From Flaviramulus multivorans (lineage in GTDB: Bacteria; Bacteroidota; Bacteroidia; Flavobacteriales; Flavobacteriaceae): a DNA stretch of 64,000 nucleotides. The position numbers and the translations under genes are program-made. The notes under the pieces are model-generated. The model was given only the letters and a program-made list of their open reading frames with translations. It was not told where the DNA came from and did no database searches. Shown here one piece after another: positions 28,257 through 38,900 of the stretch (its first letter is position 1; each line of letters opens with the position of its first letter). Where the stretch lies: positions 62,001 through 126,000 of the forward strand of contig NZ_JAKKDV010000006.1 in assembly GCF_021728415.1 (NCBI RefSeq), given 5' to 3'.

Positions 28257-30521
28257 TTATTTTTTTAGTTTGAATGTTGTTTCTAAATATTCTTGTGATG
28301 AGGTTCCTATTTTAACGGAATAGTCTCCAGCTTCTAAAACTTTTTCCATTGAAATACCGGTAAACTCTAACATTTTAGGTGTAATCTTAAATGAAACAGT
28401 TTTACTTTCTCCCGCATCTAATTCTATTTTCTCAAAACCTTTCAGTTCTTTATCTGGTCTTGTAACTGAACCTATTTCGTCTTTAATGTACATTTGCACT
28501 ACTTCTTTAGCCTTAACATTACCATTGTTAGTGACTTTTACGCTAACCTCTAACTCTGTGTCTGGTGTTATTTCAGCATTTGAAATTGCAATATCTGAGT
28601 ATTCAAAATTAGCATAACTTAAACCATGACCAAATGGGTATAATGGGCCTTGACCTAAGAACAAATATTCCTTTTTATAGTTGATTTCTTTCATACTATA
28701 GTGAAACGGAATTTGCCCAATAGATCTTGGAATTGTAACTGGCGATTTACCTGATGGCGATACTTCACCAAAAACGATTCTGGCCGTAGATTCATCACCA
28801 AATTCACTTAAATCCCAAGTATCTAAAATAGCATCGGCTTGTTCTGCTATAACATTAATAGATAAGGTTCTTCTGTGCTTTAAAACCACAATTACTGGTT
28901 TACCTAAAGCTTTAATTTTTTCAACGAGTTCGTCTTGAGGGCCAACAGGGTCAATAGTTGCTCTATCACCTAACGTACTATTACTAAAATAAGCTTCTTT
29001 TGCAGTGTACTCATCACCTCCCAAAAATAGTATTGAAACATCTGCAGACCTTGCTTTACTTACTAAACTAGCTATGGCTTTTGGATCTCTGTCTAAAAGT
29101 TCTGGTGCACCGCCTTTCTGATTCGTTAATTGAAATCCTTTTTCTGCAATGAATTTTACATTTGAACCCGCAACAGATTCAAACATCTCTTTTGTGTTTT
29201 CTTTTAATAGAGGACCTAACAAGGCTATTTTTAAAGATTTATCTCTTGACAAAGGCAACGTGTTTTTTTCATTTTTTAGTAAAATGATAGACTCTAAATC
29301 TGATTCTTTGGCCAAATCTAACGAAGACTGAGCACGCACACCTTTTTTGACTTCTTCAATATCGATATACGGGTTATCAAACAATCCTAAAATAAATTTT
29401 GTTCTCAACACACGTCTTACAGAACGGTCGATTAGCTTTTCCAACTCTGGGTTTTTCTTCACCATTTCTGGCAGGTAAGCATACGAGTCTTCAGCATATA
29501 AATCGATATCTATTCCTGCTTCTAAGCCCATTTGAGCTGCAGCCTCGGGAGACTCAGCAACTTTCATGAAATAGAATAATCGCGCAATATCATTCGAATC
29601 TGAAACCACATAACCTTCAAATCCCCATTGATCGCGAAGTACACCAGTTAATAGTTCTGGATTACCATGACTTGCCACACCGTTTAAATCGCCATGAGAT
29701 GCCATTATACCTAATGTTTTAGCTTCTTTAACGGCCGCTTCGAATGGTGGATAAATTTCATCAATCAAGGTTCTTTCAGAAATCTCAATGGCAGCGAAGT
29801 TAGAACCTCCTAATACTTGTCCGTAACCCGCAAAGTGTTTCGCTACGGCGCCAATATGCGTTCCATTCCCTAAGCCGTCATAATCACCTTGGACCCCAAT
29901 TATGGCATTTTTTACCATCTGCGTTGTTAAATACGTGTCTTCTCCAAAAGCTTCACTCATTCGTCCAAAACGTGGGTCGCGCACCACATCTGCTTCAGGT
30001 GAATGGCACATGTGCATCCCTCGCAAACGGGCTTCTCTACCTACAACATCCCATTGACGCTGTACCAATTCTGGGTTAAACGATGCTGCTGATGTCATTG
30101 GGCGTCCAAATCGCGTACAACCTACTGCATCTACACCATTATATGATTCTGTTACAAATAACGCTGGAATACCCCAACGGTTATTTTCAATAATATACTT
30201 TTGAAGCTCGTTATTCATTTTTGCTGCTGCTACGGCATCAATATGTTCTCCTGGATTTTTTATTCCTGCAATTCCTAACTTTAATTTTTCTATAACTCTA
30301 TCTGACAATGTTAAGTTACCATTTTCATCAGGCTTTGTACCGATGTTGGCATGAAAAATACGCATTTGTGCCACTTTTTCTTCAAGAGATAATTTAGGCA
30401 ATAAGGCCTCTACACGTTCATCAATTGATAAAGATGCATCCTTATAATCCATTGAACTTGAATCATTGTTTTTACATGACGCGATAATTATTAATACTGC
30501 TAAAAAAAATATTTTCTTCAT
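28257..30521 (-). CDS. GH3 beta-glycosidase (beta-xylosidase candidate), lipoprotein
   Basis: A 754-residue GH3 enzyme, probably a beta-xylosidase on ulvan-derived oligosaccharides. A lipobox is at IASC (Cys16). The TIM barrel has RDPRFGRMSEAFGEDTYLT, GAVAKHFAGYGQVLGG and GFEGYVVSDSNDIARL, whose SDSND holds the nucleophile Asp. The alpha/beta sandwich follows (SIILLKNEKNTLPLSR), then a fibronectin-III-like C-terminal domain (GESKTVSFKITPKMLEF). All three GH3 domains are present. Its stop codon shares a base with the boundary of the GH43 gene upstream, so the two are tightly coupled. Glucosidase activity is possible; xylose in ulvan favours xylosidase. Confidence 0.93.
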   Translation of the reverse strand: MKKIFFLAVLIIIASCKNNDSSSMDYKDASLSIDERVEALLPKLSLEEKVAQMRIFHANIGTKPDENGNLTLSDRVIEKLKLGIAGIKNPGEHIDAVAAAKMNNELQKYIIENNRWGIPALFVTESYNGVDAVGCTRFGRPMTSAASFNPELVQRQWDVVGREARLRGMHMCHSPEADVVRDPRFGRMSEAFGEDTYLTTQMVKNAIIGVQGDYDGLGNGTHIGAVAKHFAGYGQVLGGSNFAAIEISERTLIDEIYPPFEAAVKEAKTLGIMASHGDLNGVASHGNPELLTGVLRDQWGFEGYVVSDSNDIARLFYFMKVAESPEAAAQMGLEAGIDIDLYAEDSYAYLPEMVKKNPELEKLIDRSVRRVLRTKFILGLFDNPYIDIEEVKKGVRAQSSLDLAKESDLESIILLKNEKNTLPLSRDKSLKIALLGPLLKENTKEMFESVAGSNVKFIAEKGFQLTNQKGGAPELLDRDPKAIASLVSKARSADVSILFLGGDEYTAKEAYFSNSTLGDRATIDPVGPQDELVEKIKALGKPVIVVLKHRRTLSINVIAEQADAILDTWDLSEFGDESTARIVFGEVSPSGKSPVTIPRSIGQIPFHYSMKEINYKKEYLFLGQGPLYPFGHGLSYANFEYSDIAISNAEITPDTELEVSVKVTNNGNVKAKEVVQMYIKDEIGSVTRPDKELKGFEKIELDAGESKTVSFKITPKMLEFTGISMEKVLEAGDYSVKIGTSSQEYLETTFKLKK

Positions 30522-31870
30522 TAGTTTTTAAATTTAAATCGATTTAATTTGAAAGACTCAGGCTTTACGTCTTTAAAAACAAAACATAGTGACTGATTCT
30601 CTTTAAGGTTTTTGGTTTCAAAACTTCTTTTTTGAAATGTGTAGATTTCATTTTTAGGCACATCACAAGTAAATAACAACATACCTTGAGCATCATTTTC
30701 TCTAACTTCTATTTGTATAGCTTGATTAGCAATAACTTCTAATTCTAAAGTAGATGAATGCTTTAAATTCTTGATTTTAGGATATACAACAGAACTTATG
30801 TCTTCGGTTGGTTCTATAGAAAATCCGCCTTTAGTATTTTCAACTTTTACGATGTTAACTGATTTAAAATAATCTTCAGCTTCAATAATCGCGTTGGCAT
30901 CATAGTTCCCTACGCCAATACCATCAACTCTAATTGTGGCCATTTCACCATTTTCTTTGTAGTGAATATAACTTATGAAGCTATCTCTAAAATATCTATT
31001 TCCTGTTTGACTGATATCACAATAGATATAATACCATTGGTTATGCCACTCAAAAAACGAACCGTGACGCCCTTGTAAAAATCCATTTGGCCATGTTGGT
31101 GCATCATAGCCTTCATCAAAACTTCCCTCTTTTATAACAGAATCTTTATAATCATAAGGTCCATATAGATTATCTGACATAGCATAAAAACAGCCCCAAG
31201 ACAAGTAATATTTCCCATTGTATTTATGCATAAATGGTTTATCATCTGTTGGCATCTTTTTATTATTACCATCAGGATTATAAGGTCCACGCGGATTATT
31301 AATAACAATTTTTTTAGGTTTTTCAGCTAAACTTACCATGTCATTATTCAATCTGGCTATGTAGTAATCCCAAACACCAAAAATTATATAATGTTCTCCA
31401 TTATCTTCAAAAATGGCCATATCATATTCATGAGTTGGGGTTAATTCTGAAGACAACAGTGGTCCACCCAAAACATCTTCCCAAGGTCCAACTGGCGAAT
31501 CTCCAACAACTACACCTGTTTGTTCGTTACCCTCTGAAAAATAAAAATAGTATTTACCATCTCTATATGCAGCATCGGTAGCCCAACAACGTGAAAAATC
31601 TTTACCTATGTATGTATCCTTTGGATTTAGCACACTGCGTTTTGTCCAATTCACTAAATCAGGAGACGACCATACCCACCAATCTTCCATGATGAATTCT
31701 TTGTTTTCTATAGATTTATCATGAGATGCATACACGTATACCGTATCGTTAAAAATATGAATATGTGGGTCGTTTAATCCTTGGTTTGGAACTATTGGGT
31801 TCTGAGCAAATAATAAAAAGCCATTTATAACCAGCCATACTTTTAATGTATACTTAAATAGTCTAGTCAT
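30521..31870 (-). CDS. GH43-like glycoside hydrolase with C-terminal carbohydrate-binding-like domain
   Basis: A 449-residue secreted GH43-type protein. A signal peptide is cleaved near LFAQ. The propeller opens with GLNDPHIHIFNDTVYVYASHD, giving the base Asp near 34. HEYDMAIFEDNGEHYIIFG near 150 would hold the second Asp, and a Glu in the third block is expected near SFDEGYDAPTW. A beta-sandwich resembling CBM6 (about 335-449, AIIEAEDYFKSVNIVKVENTK) follows. It is smaller and different in layout from the GH43 at 1935, so the two are probably not redundant. The gene ends at the first base of the GH3 gene region and is followed upstream by the DUF5060 gene. Confidence 0.85.
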   Translation of the reverse strand: MTRLFKYTLKVWLVINGFLLFAQNPIVPNQGLNDPHIHIFNDTVYVYASHDKSIENKEFIMEDWWVWSSPDLVNWTKRSVLNPKDTYIGKDFSRCWATDAAYRDGKYYFYFSEGNEQTGVVVGDSPVGPWEDVLGGPLLSSELTPTHEYDMAIFEDNGEHYIIFGVWDYYIARLNNDMVSLAEKPKKIVINNPRGPYNPDGNNKKMPTDDKPFMHKYNGKYYLSWGCFYAMSDNLYGPYDYKDSVIKEGSFDEGYDAPTWPNGFLQGRHGSFFEWHNQWYYIYCDISQTGNRYFRDSFISYIHYKENGEMATIRVDGIGVGNYDANAIIEAEDYFKSVNIVKVENTKGGFSIEPTEDISSVVYPKIKNLKHSSTLELEVIANQAIQIEVRENDAQGMLLFTCDVPKNEIYTFQKRSFETKNLKENQSLCFVFKDVKPESFKLNRFKFKN

Positions 31871-31873
31871 TAT

Positions 31874-33727
31874 TTATTTCTCTTTGATAATTAAAATCAC
31901 CCAATCTTTATCGATATCTGAAGGTGGTATACCTAAATCAACTATTTCCCCTCCTCTAACTGAAAGTACTGACCCATTTTGTATTTGACCTCCGTTTCGA
32001 GGATCGAACCACTTGACTTGAAAAGCACCAACCCATTCATTCAAATTCAGTTTTATTTTACTGGCATTTGCTTCAGTGTAAACAGCATAGATTTCACCTA
32101 GTTTAGCTAAACAATATGATGTATTATCTTGAGTCAATCCATCATTTGGTTCCATCTCCCTAAAAGGGATATAACTATTAAAAAAATGCAATGCGTACCT
32201 GTTTTGGTCCCAAAATAGATCACGACTTCTAAAATCTTGACAAGTTAAATCTGAATTAGGGCTAGCATATCCGAAATACCATTCTACACCGTAACCTCCT
32301 GCCATAAGTGTTCCCCACATGGCTCTGCTTCTAGCAAAATTATGTTCAGGATCTTCATCATCAGGTAATAAAGCAATATTTGCTTTACCAGGTTCATCAA
32401 CTGCTAATGCCCATTTTCTTCCAGTAGCATTGGATTTATCTCGCCATTTTAAAACTCTGGGGTGCACATCATTAAACTCAGGATGACTTAACTGTAATGA
32501 GGCTCCTGTTAATGGTGATTGATCACCTATCAATTCGGCATATCTATCATCTTTGTTTGGGAAGGTATGAATCACTAAATGACTATGGTAAGCATCTAAT
32601 TTCGAGACATAGTTGGCTGCTTTTAAAACTTCTTCAATAGGTTGGTTGTTTTCTTCACCTAAATTCCAATTCATGGAAAGATGATGCCCAAATCTTGCAA
32701 TGAGTTCTCGATAATATAATTTACCCTCGGTTCCAAAAACACCATTATCCATTAAATGATCTGTCTCGGTTTCATGGGTTTTAAAATGGAGAAACATACC
32801 TTTTGTTTCGGCAAATTCAAAAATGCGTTCCCATTGGTCTAATTTTGAAACATCAAATCGTGTTTTATGAAACATGGTTTCCCAAGCTTCTTTATTCTTT
32901 TTAACACTGGCATAAGCTTCATATTCTTCAATTGGAACCTTTAATAAGTGAGGAAATATATTTCTGTCATCTCCATCTACATTAAAAGTTAAAAATGAGA
33001 AAACATTGAGTTCTTCGCTAGCTAAATAATTAATAGCTCCCAAAAGATTTTTGCCTTTATACTCTTGCCACACATAGGGTAATGCACTATTATCAAAATC
33101 TTTGGCGTGAGGTATCCAAGTTTTTTGAAAACCTAGAGCATTTGTAGACACATCAAAATCTGTATATGCTAATAAATTTTCTGGCGCGTCAACACCTAGT
33201 TTTATGAAATAATCTTGACTTTCGGCATATTTTAAATAGAATTCGCCAACGTATTGCAGTCTCCCTTTAGCACGATTATCTATTCCTTTTTTATCAGATT
33301 CTGAAATAATAAATGTTCCTGCTTGTCCGTCCATAAATCCTGCACTTGAAGCGTTTCTTGCATTATCAGCTACAGCGATATTATCTCCTTTTTTAAATGA
33401 AACTGAATATGTCCATTTCCCAACTTCATTTGGGGTAAAACGCACTTGCCAAACATTTCCTGAATCACCACTTGATTCGGCTGCATTGCCATCGGCTGCA
33501 TAAAAACCTGGAATTATAAATTCTTTTTCTCCATTTTTGAAAGTAACATCCAACCTATAGTTTAAAAACGGATTATTTTCATCCATTTCATTTGTATCTG
33601 GACCTTCAAAATTTAAAGTAATTCTATGCCATTTTTTTAACTCACCTTCAACCTTTACCTGATTTTGTTGTTGACAAGAACTTAGGAGTAAAAAAAACAA
33701 TAAAGAGCATGAAATGTATTTGAGCAT
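31874..33727 (-). CDS. DUF5060 glycoside-hydrolase-like lipoprotein (GH-A barrel, uncharacterised)
   Basis: A 617-residue protein with lipobox LLSSC (Cys18). The N-terminal DUF5060 beta-sandwich (about 30-140; VWQVRFTPNEVGKWTYSVSF) leads into a TIM-barrel. MNWNLGEEN at about 352-360 offers an acid/base Glu (358 or 359) and WALAVDEPGKAN near 440 a nucleophile, the clan GH-A layout. A C-terminal beta domain resembles the putative collagen-binding domain that ends DUF4038-type hydrolases. No substrate is assigned to this combination in my knowledge. The PUL context suggests a rhamnosyl, xylosyl or glucuronosyl bond of ulvan. It lies between GH43 and the PL24/25 gene in one operon. Confidence 0.78.
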   Translation of the reverse strand: MLKYISCSLLFFLLLSSCQQQNQVKVEGELKKWHRITLNFEGPDTNEMDENNPFLNYRLDVTFKNGEKEFIIPGFYAADGNAAESSGDSGNVWQVRFTPNEVGKWTYSVSFKKGDNIAVADNARNASSAGFMDGQAGTFIISESDKKGIDNRAKGRLQYVGEFYLKYAESQDYFIKLGVDAPENLLAYTDFDVSTNALGFQKTWIPHAKDFDNSALPYVWQEYKGKNLLGAINYLASEELNVFSFLTFNVDGDDRNIFPHLLKVPIEEYEAYASVKKNKEAWETMFHKTRFDVSKLDQWERIFEFAETKGMFLHFKTHETETDHLMDNGVFGTEGKLYYRELIARFGHHLSMNWNLGEENNQPIEEVLKAANYVSKLDAYHSHLVIHTFPNKDDRYAELIGDQSPLTGASLQLSHPEFNDVHPRVLKWRDKSNATGRKWALAVDEPGKANIALLPDDEDPEHNFARSRAMWGTLMAGGYGVEWYFGYASPNSDLTCQDFRSRDLFWDQNRYALHFFNSYIPFREMEPNDGLTQDNTSYCLAKLGEIYAVYTEANASKIKLNLNEWVGAFQVKWFDPRNGGQIQNGSVLSVRGGEIVDLGIPPSDIDKDWVILIIKEK

Positions 33728-33738
33728 TAGATCTTTCT

Positions 33739-35847
33739 TTATTTGATAACTATTTTTTTAACAAACCTATCTGTCTTATTAGATAATTCTACAAAATAAA
33801 TCCCTCGAGCGTGGTTAGTAAAATCTACTTTATTTTGAGAAACACTTCCTTTTTCTAAAACTTGGCCTTGTATATTCACTAAATTATACTGTAGGTTTTG
33901 GTTATTTGATTTTATATTGAAAACACCATCACTAGGATTAGGGTAAACTGATAAATATTGAGCATTGAAGTCATTAATACTCAGAGCCGATGTCAATTCA
34001 AATTCAATTTTATCGGGTTCACTTGACAATGATCTTTGTTGTGTTAATCTTACTGTATTTTCACCTTGATTTAATGTAACATCTGGTATTCTTGTTTCTA
34101 AATATATATTCCAATCAAAGGTTCTTGTGATTAAAACATCGTCATACAGCGTTCCATTAATTTCAATATCCATAATGGAATCGTCTCTATTTCTGTTTGC
34201 CGCAAAAAGAATAAAATCATAAGTACCTGGAGTAGTTACCTGAAATTTATGTTCAATAAACTGATTTGATGCAAACGAATCTATATATTCACCTCCAGAA
34301 GCTGAAATACTAGTACCAACATTAATATCATTGGACGCTATTGTATAATCTTCTGCCTCTAATGATAAGTTATTAGTTTCCTCAGGAGCATCAACCTCAG
34401 ACAGAGTGAATTCTTGAAAATACAATGGGCGTTTATCACCAACTTCTGGTGTATTGTTTCCAGTATCTTCCATGAGATAAACATATAGTTTGTTACTTTC
34501 AACAAAAGCATCAAAATGATCAAAGTCTATAGATTCTGTTCCAGTATAAACTATCTCCCAATCACTTTGTCCTTCTATTGTTGTTTTTATATTTACTTTC
34601 CCCCCTAAAAGCTCCACCATAAACACATGGTTTTTATAGCTATAAAGTTCACCACGAGTTTGGGGGTTAGGGATAAGCCCACCTACATTACTAGAAAAAT
34701 TAGTATCGGTAGCCAACTTATAATAATGTACATTTCTATTATCAACACGTTGTACAAAATGAATCGCACCATTTTCAGTAACTGTCCATGCTGGATCGGA
34801 AGACGATTTAGGAAATGTATCTGTTCCATAATCATCTCCTGGTTGTGCAATCTGAACTGGATCTAAGTTTGAATCAATATTATTTCTTATCGGGAGAGAA
34901 ATAGAAGTATCATTAACATCGAACCATGGTGTAGATGCATTTGCGGGAATTCCGTTAGTATACGCATAATATAATCCACTATTTAACATATAACCATTAC
35001 TGGTATTGGCATCATTGTTAGTAGAGTATCTTATTGAAAAACCAGAATAAAACTTACCGTTTAAAAAGCGCTCACCACCATACATATTGTTTCTATTTGG
35101 TAATGCAAGCGTACCTTCATGAAATAACCAGTTATTACTCCAAACGCTACCATCATAATGTGCTAAAAGTATATCACCATTACCAGAACCGCCTTGTCTA
35201 TATCTGGCAATCAAACTTCCATCGTCAGCTCTATGAATCATGGGGTAAGTCATACGCTCATAGTCCTCACCAGATTTTAAATAGTTTCGCTTAGGATTAA
35301 AAATATCCAAAGTAAATTCATTATCAGGCACAAAAGCCATATTCGTTTTTGAGACTGAATAATTAAAGAAATCGTTAGGTAAAGAAGAGGATCTATAGGC
35401 ATGCATATCATATAAAATATGAATGGTATTATCTATCGTACTAACGCCAATAGCCGCTGTATTATGAGAATCGCCACGTATACCTGTACCATTAAGAAGT
35501 TCACCGCCTTGACCGACATGTTTATGTGGAAACTCTATAGTTACCCAACTTGAGTTTGGTAGGTTTAAATTCTTTCTTGAAAGCATTAGATTTCGAGTGT
35601 CCATACCACCTTTGTACCAAGTTACAAATGCGTATCCATTTACTACATCCACACAATCTCCATGCGGAGAAATCCTTTGACTAAATCTATAATTTACATC
35701 TTTTGTTCCTGCAAAGTACAACCCTCCTTCTCCATCAGGTGTCACTTTTGTTGAGCTATCTAATACAACGTCGAGCTCTTTTTGCGCTGTTATCGTGATT
35801 GACACAAAAACTATCAAAACAAATAATACCAACTGATTCTTTTTCAT
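33739..35847 (-). CDS. PL24/PL25-type ulvan lyase (beta-propeller) with CBM and T9SS sorting domain
   Basis: A 702-residue BNR-4 type protein that should cleave ulvan by beta-elimination. A signal peptide (cleavage near TAQ) precedes a seven-bladed propeller at about 25-480. RGDSHNTAAIG gives His128, YDMHAYR gives His149, RMTYPMIH gives Tyr201 and IARYRQGGSGNG gives Arg217. From memory, characterised PL24 and PL25 lyases use two His, a Tyr and an Arg, with Tyr and Arg also 16 residues apart. A CBM6/35-like module (about 495-615, LSLEAEDYTIASND) and a T9SS type A domain (YPNPSDGVFNI ... FVKKIVIK) complete it. It differs from the PL28 proteins in fold. PL24 versus PL25 cannot be decided by eye. 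Confidence 0.85.
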   Translation of the reverse strand: MKKNQLVLFVLIVFVSITITAQKELDVVLDSSTKVTPDGEGGLYFAGTKDVNYRFSQRISPHGDCVDVVNGYAFVTWYKGGMDTRNLMLSRKNLNLPNSSWVTIEFPHKHVGQGGELLNGTGIRGDSHNTAAIGVSTIDNTIHILYDMHAYRSSSLPNDFFNYSVSKTNMAFVPDNEFTLDIFNPKRNYLKSGEDYERMTYPMIHRADDGSLIARYRQGGSGNGDILLAHYDGSVWSNNWLFHEGTLALPNRNNMYGGERFLNGKFYSGFSIRYSTNNDANTSNGYMLNSGLYYAYTNGIPANASTPWFDVNDTSISLPIRNNIDSNLDPVQIAQPGDDYGTDTFPKSSSDPAWTVTENGAIHFVQRVDNRNVHYYKLATDTNFSSNVGGLIPNPQTRGELYSYKNHVFMVELLGGKVNIKTTIEGQSDWEIVYTGTESIDFDHFDAFVESNKLYVYLMEDTGNNTPEVGDKRPLYFQEFTLSEVDAPEETNNLSLEAEDYTIASNDINVGTSISASGGEYIDSFASNQFIEHKFQVTTPGTYDFILFAANRNRDDSIMDIEINGTLYDDVLITRTFDWNIYLETRIPDVTLNQGENTVRLTQQRSLSSEPDKIEFELTSALSINDFNAQYLSVYPNPSDGVFNIKSNNQNLQYNLVNIQGQVLEKGSVSQNKVDFTNHARGIYFVELSNKTDRFVKKIVIK

Positions 35848-35881
35848 ATTTTTTTATATTTTGATAGCTTTCATTACTTAT

Positions 35882-35922
35882 AAAAAAGCCAGTACAAATA
35901 GCGATTCTGCTAGCTTTTTTTT
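35882..35922 (-). terminator. Possible hairpin after the sulfatase-GH78 fusion gene
   Basis: AAAAAAGCCAG pairs with CTAGCTTTTTT (one mismatch) across an 18-base loop, with a T/A-rich tail. No operator lies between it and the PL24/25 gene, so read-through or partial attenuation is likelier than complete termination. Confidence 0.4.
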
Positions 35923-35934
35923 AGTTACTAATTT

Positions 35935-38900
35935 TTAAAACGAATTTATTTTTAACTGAATAACATGTTTACCTGGAGATAATCGAACTGAATCGAAAGC
36001 AGGTGGAATTTTATTTCCATTATGGATTAAGTCTTTTCCGTCTATATCTTTTAATGAAAACTCTGCTACCATATTTCCTGGAATTTCTATCTCATAAGTT
36101 TGAAGTCTAGCGCCGTTGTAGGTATATTTACCAATAATTGCTCCTCTTACAGTTGGAACTTTTATTTCACTAGATTTCAATTTACCCATTTGAGGTTGAA
36201 TAGTTGCCACGCCAAAACCAGGTGTTTTAGGTTTTATACCCCATAATCCTCTTGGTATTACATTAGCAGGTACAGCACCCCAAGCGTGATTCCAATCTAA
36301 ATTGTTCTTGTATTTTAAATCCCAAGCTTCTAAAGTTATGGTTGAACCTGAACGTATCATATTATACCAACTTCTTTCAGCTTTGCTAGCAAGTAGCTCT
36401 AAAGCATAATCTGCTTCACCTGCATTGTACAACCCATCCATTAAAAATTGAGCTCCATAAACACTGCAAGCCATTCCTCGTGATTTTACAAAATCTACAA
36501 CCGTTTGATAATGCTCTTCTGGAACTAACCCAAATGCCAACGGCATCATATTAGCATGTAAAGACGCATGATCTGTTCCAATACCGTCTATGTAAATACC
36601 TCGTTCTTTATCGAACATTTGTTCGTTAACCGCCTTTTTAACTTTTGCCGCTCTCAATTCAAAGTCTAATACCTCTTGTGTTTTGCCTAAAATTTGAGCA
36701 AACTCAGCCATAATTTTCATGTTTTCGTAGAAAAACGAATTAATTACAGTGCTGTAAGGTTGGAACACAAATCCATCGCGCTCTCCTTTTGTTTTGCTGC
36801 CGTTAAAATTGGCAGATGGCCAATCCACAATATCTGTTAATGGCTTTTTATAGCCTTCAGGGAAGCCTAACTTTTTCATGAATTCGTCATCTACTTTTGT
36901 AGAAGTTATTAATCCTTCGTCATTAGAGAGTTCAAAAAGTGTTTTATGTTTTAATGGCTCATAATACCTTTCAATAAGTTCTGTATTTCCAGTATACATA
37001 TAATCGGCATATATCAATAAAGCCACATGTTGTTGCCATTCGGTTGGCCATGTTGGATTTTTCATAAAATACTCGATAGTTCTTCTTGCAATGGCAAATT
37101 CTCTATCCGTAGTATAATGACTTAATTGATTCAAGTATGCATCTGCTTCGTAAGGAATACGTTCTCTATCTCCATCAACATATAACCCATTAAACGTTGT
37201 TGCTTTTATGGAATATTTACATAAATCCCAAACCTGATTTAAAATATCGTTATTACTTTTAAAACTACTGGCATTATCATCCCAATAGGTATGAAATGCT
37301 AATTGTTCAACGTTCTCTATTGAAATTGTTTCTTGAGCGCCTTCTATTTCGGCATATCGAAATGGCACCAAAGGCGGAAATCCATCTGGTAAAGGAATGG
37401 CTTTATTAGCTCTTGTATTTCTCTCATCTTCCTGAACTTTTATTTGATACTTTGTTTGCCCAGGTTTAACATCAACTTTTATTTCCTGATAACGAATGTT
37501 GCTTTTTGCAGGCGGAGTTCTGTTAACATTACCTTTTTCGTCTAACATTTCCCCAACCCTAACGGTTAAGGTATGTGGCGATTTAGCATTATAGGTAAAA
37601 TCCATAGTAGCAAAAGCTGCTTTTCCGAAATCTATAAAAATGAAGTCGTCTCGTTTTTCAAGTTTTACCGGTGCTACTTTCGTAACTACAAATTTGTTTT
37701 CAGTTGAAATAATATAACTATCACTTTTACCTGTGGTAAACTTTTGAGGCTCTGAATAATCTACTAAACGATTTTCTTCATCCCAAATTCTTACTTTCCA
37801 GTAGTAAGTTTTCCCTATTTCAAGTAGACTGCCATTATACTCTACATTTGTTGATTCTAAAGATCGTACTTGACCGCTATCCCAAACATCGCCGTTATTA
37901 TTGTTGATGTTTTTCTGGTTGGAAGCGACTAATATTTGGTAAGCTCCTTGATATTTAGCGCCTAAAGGCACTGTCCAGCCAAATTCTGGTTTTAAATCGA
38001 ATATTTTAACATCCGTACTAGGTTCTCTAATTAACTCAACCGTTAAATCTGTTGGCGCCGCTCTAAACTCATTACTGTTCTTCTTAATTAACTCATCAAG
38101 CTTTGCTCGAAGCTTATCGGCAACTGCTTTATATTTCTTCTTTCCTATTAAATTGTTAATCTCTTTCGGGTCTTTTTTAAGGTTGTAAAGCTCTTCAAGA
38201 GATTTATCATTTACATATCTAAAATATTTCCATTCTTCAGTTCGAACACCTTCACTTGGAGGAATTTCGCTAAAATCCCATAAGTGCTCTATTAAAATGG
38301 TATCTCTTGCAATGGTATTGGTTTCTTTTTTAACAATAGGTAGTAAGCTCTTTCCCTGCCATGCATCTGGTGCTTTTACACCAGCTAAATCTGTAATTGT
38401 TGATGGTACATCAATATTTAATACCATTTCATCAACATCCTGATGTGAGTTCACTCGTGGATCATATACAATCAAAGGCACACGAATTGAGTTGTCGTAC
38501 ATCAGCCATTTTCCCGCTAATTTACGTTCGCCTAAAAAATATCCATTATCGCCCATAACTATGATAACAGTATTTTTTTCTATACCCTTTTCCTCTAATT
38601 TTTCTCGAATTTTTGCAATTTCTAGATCTATTCCAGAAATCATACGGTAATACCCTTTTAAGCTATGTTGATACTTTTCTGGAGTATCATAACGCCATGT
38701 CCAGCGTAACCAGTTAAATCCGTCCCTTACTATTTTAGGTTGTGCATCAAAATATTTGTCATCACCTAACTCAGGTCCTGGAATGGTAGTGTCTGCAAGT
38801 AATTTATCTGTTTCAGCTTGCCAAAAATATTGATCTGGTGCACTATCATGTGCATGTGGCGCACTAAAGCTTAATGAAAGACAAAATGGTTTTTTATTTG

